A stretch of 37,963 nt of DNA. Source: Brevundimonas vancanneytii. Lineage in GTDB: Bacteria; Pseudomonadota; Alphaproteobacteria; Caulobacterales; Caulobacteraceae. Below are positions 17,412 to 25,913 of this stretch, piece after piece (position 1 is the stretch's first letter; the number at the start of each line of letters is the position of its first letter). The DNA is taken from assembly GCA_945861515.1 (NCBI GenBank), contig CAMAVA010000010.1:1-37963 (forward strand), given 5' to 3'. Position numbers and translations under genes: made by a program. The notes below the pieces were generated by a model, which was given only the letters and a program-made list of their open reading frames with translations, did no database searches and was not told where the DNA came from.

Positions 17412-17951
17412 TCAGGCCGACCGGAACGTCTTGCCCAGTATCTCCCGGCTGACCTGGTCACCCTCCAGAAACTGGACCATTGGCCATTGCCGACCGTCGA
17501 TCCGCCGATAGCCGACCCTGAGCTGTTCCCCCTGCCCCAGGGCGCCGATCTCGAGATCTTCCTCCGGAAAAACAACGATGTTCCGGTCTCCGGCATAGAT
17601 CACGACGCACCCAGACAGGGTCCAGATCGCCTGCGACCATTGCTTGATCCGGCTGTAATAGGGGTCCTGCCTCCACGCATTGGGAAGGCCAGGATCGACA
17701 TCGATACAGAGCTGGCCCAGCTGCTTCTCATCACGAATCAGGAAGCGACAACGCTCCGGCTTCCAGGATTCCTCCAGATCGTCACGCGCGAGCCATCCGC
17801 AGGTGAAGACGCGGCAGGGCGTCGGTCGATCCTGGTAGACGCCGCAGCCCCTCCCCTTGCGAACATGCTGGCACCATCGGCCTGCTGGCTTGGCCAGCGG
17901 CTCGATCTGCAGGACCTTGCAACAGAGACTGCAGGTTCCGCAGGTCTTCAC
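17412..17951 (-). CDS. YkgJ-type cysteine-cluster protein
   Basis: This 179-residue cytoplasmic protein begins with the cluster CGTCSLCC (Cys4, 7, 10, 11). Further cysteines follow in WCQHV, GCGVY, RPTPCRVFTCGW and ERCRFL, the pattern of the YkgJ/CxxCxxCC family thought to bind zinc or an iron-sulfur cluster. The function is unknown. It starts with GTG at 17951, only 5 bases after the pyrG stop, so it is most likely co-transcribed and perhaps coupled with pyrG. The C-terminal half has no motif I recognise. Confidence 0.8.
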   Translation of the reverse strand: MKTCGTCSLCCKVLQIEPLAKPAGRWCQHVRKGRGCGVYQDRPTPCRVFTCGWLARDDLEESWKPERCRFLIRDEKQLGQLCIDVDPGLPNAWRQDPYYSRIKQWSQAIWTLSGCVVIYAGDRNIVVFPEEDLEIGALGQGEQLRVGYRRIDGRQWPMVQFLEGDQVSREILGKTFRSA

Positions 17952-17956
17952 AAGGA

Positions 17957-19612
<1,656 letters not shown>

Positions 19613-19634
19613 TCAGCTATAGCGAAGATTCGCG

Positions 19635-19654
19635 GCCTTGTGTGCTCACAAGGC
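19635..19654 (-). other. Hairpin between secG and pyrG
   Basis: GCCTTGTG (19635-19642) and CACAAGGC (19647-19654) form a perfect 8-bp stem with a 4-base loop. It lies 29 bases before the pyrG start and 20 bases after the secG stop on the minus strand. With no T tract it is not a classical terminator; it may protect the secG 3' end or act as a pyrG leader element. Confidence 0.45.
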
Positions 19655-19674
19655 TCACGAACCTGTCGATAAGC

Positions 19675-20094
19675 CTATTTCTTTTCCGGTTCAGGCGCTT
19701 GCGTCGGGCTGGACAACAATCCAGCCGAGGATGGCAAGCCGCCCTGGGGCAGGGTGACATCAGGCGCCGGCGCCTCAAGCGGAGCAGGCGCAGACGGCGC
19801 GGCGGGCGACTTTTCCGAAGCCTTCGACGGATCGATTCTCAGGCCCTTGCCCAGACTGTCACCACCGCGGTCAGCCGCTGCCAGCAACGTCAATGTGATA
19901 CTGATCACGAGGAAAACGGAGAACAGGATCCAGGTCGCCCGGGTCAGCAGGTCTCCAGTTCCCCGGGCGCTCATGAAGTTCGACGATCCCCCGCCCATGC
20001 CAAGCGCGCCGCCTTCAGACTTTTGAATCAGGACCACGCCAATCAAGGCAAGGCATACGACAATGTTGATACAAAGCAGGATGATGGTCAGCAT
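19675..20094 (-). CDS. secG: Preprotein translocase subunit SecG
   Basis: SecG is the small subunit of the SecYEG translocon. The 139-residue protein has two membrane helices (about 2-22 and 52-73) separated by the conserved cytoplasmic loop VVLIQKSEGGALGMGGGSSN and FMSARGTGDLLTRAT. The Pro/Ala-rich C-terminal tail of about 60 residues is long compared with E. coli SecG (110 residues) but usual in alphaproteobacteria. The ATG at 20094 gives the family N-terminus directly at the first helix; longer in-frame starts add non-hydrophobic sequence. It is the first gene of the secG-pyrG group and diverges from an acetyltransferase gene. Confidence 0.93.
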   Translation of the reverse strand: MLTIILLCINIVVCLALIGVVLIQKSEGGALGMGGGSSNFMSARGTGDLLTRATWILFSVFLVISITLTLLAAADRGGDSLGKGLRIDPSKASEKSPAAPSAPAPLEAPAPDVTLPQGGLPSSAGLLSSPTQAPEPEKK

Positions 20095-20275
20095 GAACGA
20101 CGACACGTCTCTGGCATTGGGGTGGAGCGGCGGCCGTCCACGCGAAAACAAGCGGCCCCTGTAGCACCGGAGGAACGGCCACGCCATAGCCGAGCATGGC
20201 CGTCTCTGCTGGCCGGATTGGATTGCCAACCTGACAGTGGGACAGTTGGGTACCTTAAGCCGGAAAACAACGCCC

Positions 20276-20791
20276 GTGATTCTTGAAACAGCGCGACTTG
20301 TCCTCAGTCCGATCACCCTCGCTGACTCTCCGGACGTCTATCCGATCTTCGGGGATCCCGATGTCATGGCCCATTGGGACGTCGCCGAGATCACCGACCC
20401 TGACCTTGTCGACCAGATAATTGCCGGCCAGGCGGCCTCGATGGGGGGCGACCAGGGATTCTACTGGTCAATTCGGCGTCTGGACGATCATGCCCTGGTC
20501 GGCCTGTGCGATCTTTCGGACCTTGATCAACGTCATCACAGGGCCGAGGTGGGCTTCATTCTGGGCAAGAGCAACTGGGGTCAGGGCTATGCCTTCGAGG
20601 CCATGCAGGCGGTTCTGAACTTCTCCGTGACCCAGGGTTTGCAAAGGCTTTGGGCCCGCACCCATGTGGGAAACACCCAGTCGGAGAAGCTCCTGCTCAA
20701 GCTTGGATTTGAACAGGAAGGGCATCTGCGGGGTCATGTTGCGCGGGATGGTGAGCGGCGCGATTGCCGCCTGTGGGGGCTGCTGCTCTAA
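20276..20791 (+). CDS. GNAT-family N-acetyltransferase (RimJ/RimL type)
   Basis: This acetyl-CoA-dependent acetyltransferase resembles the RimJ/RimL group, which includes ribosomal-protein and antibiotic acetylases. It has the N-terminal ILETARLVLSPIT strand, the acetyl-CoA-binding region AEVGFILGKSNWGQGYAFEA and the late motif NTQSEKLLLKLGFEQEGHLR. Substrate is unknown. I place the start at GTG 20276, which gives the usual first strand (171 residues). GTG at 20237 is an in-frame alternative adding 13 residues without similarity. It is divergent from secG and lies 113 bp before popA on the same strand. Confidence 0.85.
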   Translation: MILETARLVLSPITLADSPDVYPIFGDPDVMAHWDVAEITDPDLVDQIIAGQAASMGGDQGFYWSIRRLDDHALVGLCDLSDLDQRHHRAEVGFILGKSNWGQGYAFEAMQAVLNFSVTQGLQRLWARTHVGNTQSEKLLLKLGFEQEGHLRGHVARDGERRDCRLWGLLL

Positions 20792-20904
20792 TCCATCAAT
20801 GCTTTGGGTCTGCTGCGACTATCCCACCCCCAAGCCTTTGCTATGGTATCCTGGCAGGCGAATCTGGGCGGGGCGTTCCGGTTCGGCTTCAAAGAGGGTG
20901 GCAA

Positions 20905-22230
20905 GTGTCGGTTCAGGCCCGGATATTGATCGTTGCGCGCGATGACGCACTGGCCGGTCCCCTGGCCGAAGGTCTTGATCGCCTGGGCTGGAGAACGATA
21001 ACCGCGCGCGGCCCCTATGCCGCGCTCGCGGCGTTGGGCGATTTGCAGATAGAGGCCGCGATCGTCGACGTCGCAGGTGGCGGCGCTGACGCCCTGACCC
21101 TGGCCCGTCGCCTGAAGGCAGCCTGTGCCCCGCGGCAACTCCCTGTCATTGCGATCGGAGACCCCGACCCGCAGCTCGACAGCTTCGGCTTTGATCTCAC
21201 CCTCGCTCCCCCGCTTCACCCGGCTCAGGCTGTTCTGCGACTGGAATCGCTGGTGCGCATGGCGATCGCCGAAGAGGAGTTCGAGCTACGGCTGGAAACC
21301 TTCGCCGACAGGGATCGGCGTCTTGACCTGCCCGAGCCGGTTCCAGGGCCCTATCGCGTTCTGGCCGTCGGCGAACCGACTCCGCAGTTCCTGGCCCTCA
21401 GCAATGCCCTGTCCAGAAGCGGCGCCGAGGTTGTTGGCGCCTTTACGGCCTTTACCGCCTTTGACTACCTGCATGAACGCGCCTTTGATTCCGTCGTGCT
21501 CTGGGCCGGCGACAATCAGGCCGAAGCCTTGTCGATCGCTTCGGGCATGCGTCGCAACACCCGCCTCTATCACATACCCGCCCTGCTCTATCTGGGCGCA
21601 GACAGCTATGTGACGATGTCCGAGGCGTTTCACCGGGGTGTGTCCGATGTGGCCTCGCCCGAGACCCCTGAAATCGAAACCGCCAAACGGGTTATCGAAC
21701 TGGCGCGTAGTTTCCGCCGGCAGACCGCGATCCGACGCGCGCTTGAGAAGGCCAGGTCGTCGGGACTGATGGATGCCGCCACCGGCCTGTTTACCAGAGA
21801 CCTGTTCGCGGCCCATCTGGTCAGGCTCGCCCAGGCGGCGCGGATGCGCAATCGTCCCATGTCGGTTTGCGTGCTGCGCCTTTCGGAAAGACCTGAGGTC
21901 ACCGCTGCGCGCGCGGGGGGGTGGCTGGACCGTGCGATCCCGCAGATCGGGTCCATGATCGGCCGGTTGGTCAGGGCGGAGGATACAGCCGCAAGACTGG
22001 GTCCCGAAGTCTTTGCCCTGGCCCTTCCCGGCACGGCCCAGGCGGCCGGTCAGGCCGCGGCGGAGCGCATCGCAGCGGTGATCGCTTGCACAGCCTTTGA
22101 GGCGGGCGAAAACAGGCGGCCCTTCGTGGTGGACTTCGATATCGGAGTTACCCAGATTGATCGGGGCGAAAGCGCCGCAGCTGCCCTTGAACGTGCTGCT
22201 GGCCGCGCCCTGCAGAGAAAGGCTGGCTAG
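20905..22230 (+). CDS. popA: Cell-cycle c-di-GMP effector PopA (REC-REC-degenerate GGDEF)
   Basis: PopA is the Caulobacter effector that binds c-di-GMP, goes to the cell pole and recruits RcdA so that ClpXP can degrade the master regulator CtrA. The 441-residue protein has receiver 1 (4-120) with phospho-acceptor D55, a degenerate receiver 2 (150-270) and a C-terminal GGDEF-like domain (about 290-438). The active site is degraded to GPEVF (366-370), while the inhibitory c-di-GMP site RAED (R357-D360) stands exactly five residues before it. So it should bind c-di-GMP but not make it. Numbering of D55 and R357 matches the Caulobacter protein. GTG at 20905 has AGAGGG upstream and is preferred to the ATG at 20764, which lies inside the acetyltransferase gene. 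A GANTC site lies 41 bases upstream. Confidence 0.92.
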   Translation: MSVQARILIVARDDALAGPLAEGLDRLGWRTITARGPYAALAALGDLQIEAAIVDVAGGGADALTLARRLKAACAPRQLPVIAIGDPDPQLDSFGFDLTLAPPLHPAQAVLRLESLVRMAIAEEEFELRLETFADRDRRLDLPEPVPGPYRVLAVGEPTPQFLALSNALSRSGAEVVGAFTAFTAFDYLHERAFDSVVLWAGDNQAEALSIASGMRRNTRLYHIPALLYLGADSYVTMSEAFHRGVSDVASPETPEIETAKRVIELARSFRRQTAIRRALEKARSSGLMDAATGLFTRDLFAAHLVRLAQAARMRNRPMSVCVLRLSERPEVTAARAGGWLDRAIPQIGSMIGRLVRAEDTAARLGPEVFALALPGTAQAAGQAAAERIAAVIACTAFEAGENRRPFVVDFDIGVTQIDRGESAAAALERAAGRALQRKAG

Positions 22231-22234
22231 AGTC

Positions 22235-22879
22235 GTGTCCCGATCCCTTCGTATCGACTTCGTTGCCGATGTGGTTTGTCCCTGGTGCTACATCGGCTGG
22301 CGAAGGCTGAAGAAGGCCCTGGCCATGCGGCCTGACGTGGAGGCCACCATCTTTTGGCGACCGTTTCAACTGGACCCTTCACTACCGGAAGAAGGGGTGG
22401 ATAGACACGCCTACATGGCGGCAAAGTTTCCGGATCCGGCAAAGCGGGGGGTCGCTCTGCAAAACCTCACCTCGGAGGCGGAAGAGGACAGCCTGACGCT
22501 CAGGCTTACCGAGATACCCCTCTCTCCAAATACGAACGCAGCCCATCGGCTGATCCGCTGGGCCCAGATCGAAGGGCGTCAGGAAGCTGTGCTGGAATCC
22601 GTCATGGCCGCTTATTTCACGCGGCTGGAAGATATCGGAGACCCGGTCGTCCTGGCGCGGATCGCGGAGACCGCCGGAATGGACCGAATGGCCGTCCTCC
22701 AGCGCCTTGCCGAACATGTCGATCAGGACTCCATCACTCGCGAGCATGTTATGGCCGTCAAGGCTGGGGTAACGGGCGTTCCCTTCACCGTTTTCGACGG
22801 TCGTATCGGCGTTGCCGGGGCCGAAACTCCCGAGCGCCTAGTTGAAGCCATCGATCAGGCCCTGACATCTGCGGCATGA
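22235..22879 (+). CDS. DsbA-family (FrnE/HCCA isomerase-like) thioredoxin-fold oxidoreductase
   Basis: This is a cytoplasmic DsbA-like protein of the FrnE group, thiol oxidoreductases linked to oxidative stress and related to 2-hydroxychromene-2-carboxylate isomerase. The 214-residue protein has the redox motif CPWC (Cys15 and Cys18) in DVVCPWCYIGWRRL, the helical insertion, and the cis-Pro loop AGVTGVPFTVFDG near the C-terminus. There is no signal peptide. GTG at 22235 starts it four bases after popA stops, so it is probably co-transcribed; a longer ORF overlapping popA is unlikely to be used. The substrate is unknown. No link to PopA function is known to me beyond the shared transcript. Confidence 0.85.
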   Translation: MSRSLRIDFVADVVCPWCYIGWRRLKKALAMRPDVEATIFWRPFQLDPSLPEEGVDRHAYMAAKFPDPAKRGVALQNLTSEAEEDSLTLRLTEIPLSPNTNAAHRLIRWAQIEGRQEAVLESVMAAYFTRLEDIGDPVVLARIAETAGMDRMAVLQRLAEHVDQDSITREHVMAVKAGVTGVPFTVFDGRIGVAGAETPERLVEAIDQALTSAA

Positions 22880-22896
22880 CCTCGGATTTTCCGAGG
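22880..22896 (+). other. Small hairpin directly after the FrnE-like gene
   Basis: CCTCGG (22880-22885) and CCGAGG (22891-22896) form a perfect 6-bp stem around ATTTT, beginning at the base after the TGA stop. There is no downstream T tract, so termination activity is uncertain. Confidence 0.35.
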
Positions 22897-22910
22897 CAGT
22901 TGGCGCCCTT

Positions 22911-23063
22911 TCACGGGATCGGTGTTGGCGCGATTGTCATGGCGGTCAGGCTTACAGGGGGCATTGCGCGTTGCTTGCCCTCGGCGCAGCGTCTGGAAAT
23001 GTCGATCAGCGCCAGGGCCGTGGCCAGGGATACTGACGCCGCCGTCCAGATCGTCAGCTGACC
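22911..23063 (-). other. 50-codon open extension in frame with tpiA, hydrophobic
   Basis: After the tpiA TGA, the same frame stays open for 50 codons to the next TGA at 22913-22911. The translation contains a helix-like hydrophobic segment (TAASVSLATALALIDIS) that would suit a membrane anchor. No ATG, GTG or TTG opens it; only a CTG lies near its 5' end. An overlapping plus-strand frame (22876-23061, 61 codons, starting ATGA over the FrnE-like stop) is the competing explanation. Neither is recognisable, and the gap may be non-coding. Confidence 0.2.
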
Positions 23064-23813
23064 TCAGGCGGCCTCGATGATCGCCAGAAAATCCTTGGCC
23101 TTCAGGGATGCGCCCCCGACGAGCGCGCCACCGACTTCCAGGGCCTGAAGGATATCCTTGGCGTTCGTAGGTTTGACGGAACCTCCGTACAGAATGGGCG
23201 GCTGCAGCCCCGGATCTCCGAAAAGTTCGACCAGGGTGCTGCGGATAGCCGAGTGAATTTCCTCGATCTGATCGATCGATGGCGTCAGGCCGGTGCCGAT
23301 AGCCCAGACGGGCTCATAGGCGATGGCAAATGGGGCGCCTGCGAGCGATGCGGGCAGTGATTGGCGAACCTGCGCGGTCACAACCCCCACAGCATGGCCG
23401 GATTCACGCTCGGCAAGGGTCTCACCCACACAGATGATCGGCTCCAGGCCCGCCTGCACGGACGCTTCGACCTTGGCAGCCACAAGCGCGTCGGTCTCTC
23501 CGAAGCCCGCACGCCGCTCGGAATGGCCCAGAATGACCAGACTGGCGCCGGCGTCAGCCAGCATCTCGGCGGACACATCGCCGGTAAAGGCGCCCTGCCG
23601 CTCGGGTCGGCAATCCTGGCCCCCGACCTCCAGTCTGGATCCCTCGGCTGCGGTGCTCAGCCGTTCAATCAGGGATGCAGGCGGACAGATGATCACCCGG
23701 CAGGCCGGGACGCGGAGTTCCATGGCTGCGGTCAAGGCCCGCACCTCGTCAAGATCAGACGACAGACCGTTCATCTTCCAGTTTCCGGCAATCATCGGGC
23801 GGGCCTTGGTCAT
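23064..23813 (-). CDS. tpiA: Triose-phosphate isomerase
   Basis: TpiA interconverts dihydroxyacetone phosphate and glyceraldehyde 3-phosphate in glycolysis and gluconeogenesis. The 249-residue protein shows the substrate-binding N11 and K13 in AGNWKMNG, catalytic H97 in ILGHSERR, catalytic E167 in AYEPVWAIGTG, and the phosphate-gripping ILYGGSVKP. The start has GGAGAG nine bases upstream. In many relatives tpiA stands next to secG and pyrG; here popA, the acetyltransferase and the FrnE-like gene lie between. It diverges from ppiD across 159 bp. Confidence 0.98.
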   Translation of the reverse strand: MTKARPMIAGNWKMNGLSSDLDEVRALTAAMELRVPACRVIICPPASLIERLSTAAEGSRLEVGGQDCRPERQGAFTGDVSAEMLADAGASLVILGHSERRAGFGETDALVAAKVEASVQAGLEPIICVGETLAERESGHAVGVVTAQVRQSLPASLAGAPFAIAYEPVWAIGTGLTPSIDQIEEIHSAIRSTLVELFGDPGLQPPILYGGSVKPTNAKDILQALEVGGALVGGASLKAKDFLAIIEAA

Positions 23814-23887
23814 GGGTTCGTGTCTCTCCGTGCTTGGCTTGGGGGTTAGCCTTGCCGCAGCTTAATGTCACCGGGCAATCGCCGGCC

Positions 23888-23917
23888 TTGCTAGGGCTGT
23901 CGTCGCTCAACTATACC
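23888..23917 (+). promoter_or_regulatory. Candidate ppiD-trpE promoter
   Basis: TTGCTA (23888-23893) and TATACC (23912-23917) are spaced 18 bp apart, each matching four of six sigma-70 consensus bases. They lie about 55 bases upstream of the ppiD start in the tpiA-ppiD divergent gap, the only gap that could drive ppiD and trpE. Confidence 0.4.
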
Positions 23918-23972
23918 CGGCTCCACATTCGCCGATCGCCCGCAACCGACTGGTCAAAGGTCAGACAGTTTC

Positions 23973-25913
23973 ATGCTCGCAGCACTTCAGAAATTTGCCA
24001 AATCCTGGTTCGCTGCAGCGATTCTGGGACTTCTCATCATCTGTCTCGCGTTTCTGGGTCTCGGCAACGATCCGTTCCAGTTTCAAGCCGGCAGCTGGGT
24101 CGTAAAGGCTGGAGCGCGTGAAGTCGCGCCCCAGGAGTTCAGCCTGGTCTTTGATCAGGCGAAAAAGCGGCTGGAACAGCAGTACCAACAACAGATTCCG
24201 ACGGAAACGGCGGTCAAGCAGGGCTTCGACCGTCAGGTGCTCGATCAGTTGGTCATGAACGAAAGCCTCTCGGAAACGCTGACGCGGATCGGACTCTCGG
24301 CTCCCAAGGCGCTGATCGATCAGGAGTTGCTGAAGATTCCGGCCTTCTTTGACCAGATTACGGGGAGGTTCGACGAAGCGACCTTCAATCGCCTGCTGTC
24401 CGAAAACAATCTGACCCCGGCCATATTCAAGAAAAGCATTGGCGACGACATTCTGCGGAGCCAGTTTGGTTCCACCCTGACAGCCGGTCTCAAGACCCCG
24501 CGTATCTATTCTGCGCTGCAGGGCGCCTACGGACTTGAGGAACGGGACATCTCCTACTTTATCGTGACGCCGACCAGCGTCGGATCTGCGGCTCCGCCAA
24601 CGGAAGCGGAAATGCAGACCTTTCTGAAGCAGAATGCCGCGCGACTGATGCGGCCGGAATACCGCACCTTCCAGGTGGTCCGATTCACATCCGAAGACTT
24701 CAAGGCTCAGGTCAAGGCCGACGAAGCTGAAGTGCTGAAGCGGTTCAACTTCAGAAAGGACAGCCTGTCCAAGCCGGAAACCCGCACCGTCGTGCAGATT
24801 CCGGTCAAGAATGCCGCCGCCGCCGCAGACGCTGCGGCCAGGCTCAAGCGGGGTGAAGACCCTGCCGCCATCGCCAAGGCCCTGGGGTCTGAACCCGTCA
24901 TCTATGACAACAAGCCGCGCAGCGCCCTGTTCGACAAGGTTCTGGGCGACGCCGCGTTCTCATTGCCGATTGACGGCGTGAGTGCGCCGCTCAAGGGTGA
25001 GTTGGGGCTGGCGGTTCTCAAGGTCACCCAGATCGTCCCCGGCAAAATCGCCAACCTCGAAGACAGCCGGCAAGAAATCGAGGCGGAAGTCATCAAGGAC
25101 GCCGCCGCCAACAAGGCCTATGCGCAATCACAGGTCTACGATGAATCTCACCGGTCCGGAGCAGGCCTGACAGAATCCGCTGCAAAGGCTGGCGCAAAAA
25201 TCATTACGGTTGGCCCGGTAACAGCTCAGGGCGCCGGACCGGATGGCAAGCCGATCAACGGCCTCTCGCCTGATGTGCTGAAGGCTGCTTTCGCGCTGAC
25301 GGAAGGCGGAGAAAGCGATCTCGTCGAGATTTCGGCTGGCGACCAATTTGCAGTTCGGATCGCCAAGATCACGCCTGCGGCCCCTCCCGCCCTGTCCGAG
25401 GTGCGCGGCGATCTGATCAAGTTAATGACGGCGCAGAAGACCGCAAAAATGATCCAGGACCGCGCCGAAGGACTGGCTGCCCGTATTCGCAAGGGCGAAA
25501 CCGTCGCTGCGGTTGGCGCCTCGGCCAACTACAAGGCCGTCGCGCTTGACGGCATGACCCGCGCCGGCGCCCAGACCCACGAAGCCCTGGGCCGTGAAGT
25601 GCTCCAGGCAGCCTATGAGGGCTCCAAGGGCCAGGTCTTCACGGCGGGAGTTCCCCGTCAGGGACTGCTGGTCGCGAAGATCGAATCTGTCAGGCCGGGC
25701 AAGGCCGATCAGGTCGCGCAACTGGCCGAGTCGCAACGCCAGGGCTTCACCCAGGAGGTCTTCCGCGATGTCGAGACAGCGACCCAGACCTATTCCAAAT
25801 CCAAGGTCAAGGCCAAGTCCGACCGTGCTCGCGCCCTGAAGGCGCTTGGACTGGATCCGGCGGCCTATGTTGAGGGTCCGGCCGAAAAGGCTGACGGAGC
25901 CAAGGCCAAGTGA
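23973..25913 (+). CDS. ppiD: Peptidyl-prolyl isomerase PpiD (SurA-N/parvulin type)
   Basis: PpiD is a periplasmic chaperone anchored in the inner membrane at the SecYEG exit, helping proteins fold after translocation. The 646-residue protein has one N-terminal membrane anchor (about 12-31) with short cytoplasmic lead MLAALQKFAKSW, then a SurA-N-like helical domain (about 40-230) and a parvulin-like region (about 255-360). The parvulin region is weakly conserved, as in E. coli PpiD, which lacks isomerase activity. A second related segment covers about 395-480, and a Lys-rich tail ends the protein. Length fits PpiD. Its stop overlaps the trpE GTG start by four bases (GTGA), so the two are coupled. 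Confidence 0.9.
   Translation: MLAALQKFAKSWFAAAILGLLIICLAFLGLGNDPFQFQAGSWVVKAGAREVAPQEFSLVFDQAKKRLEQQYQQQIPTETAVKQGFDRQVLDQLVMNESLSETLTRIGLSAPKALIDQELLKIPAFFDQITGRFDEATFNRLLSENNLTPAIFKKSIGDDILRSQFGSTLTAGLKTPRIYSALQGAYGLEERDISYFIVTPTSVGSAAPPTEAEMQTFLKQNAARLMRPEYRTFQVVRFTSEDFKAQVKADEAEVLKRFNFRKDSLSKPETRTVVQIPVKNAAAAADAAARLKRGEDPAAIAKALGSEPVIYDNKPRSALFDKVLGDAAFSLPIDGVSAPLKGELGLAVLKVTQIVPGKIANLEDSRQEIEAEVIKDAAANKAYAQSQVYDESHRSGAGLTESAAKAGAKIITVGPVTAQGAGPDGKPINGLSPDVLKAAFALTEGGESDLVEISAGDQFAVRIAKITPAAPPALSEVRGDLIKLMTAQKTAKMIQDRAEGLAARIRKGETVAAVGASANYKAVALDGMTRAGAQTHEALGREVLQAAYEGSKGQVFTAGVPRQGLLVAKIESVRPGKADQVAQLAESQRQGFTQEVFRDVETATQTYSKSKVKAKSDRARALKALGLDPAAYVEGPAEKADGAKAK

Noticed and set aside
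20095-20275. RNA gene or riboswitch in the secG-acetyltransferase gap
   Set aside because: Several GGCC-rich short inverted repeats are present, but no known RNA fold or conserved riboswitch core could be recognised.
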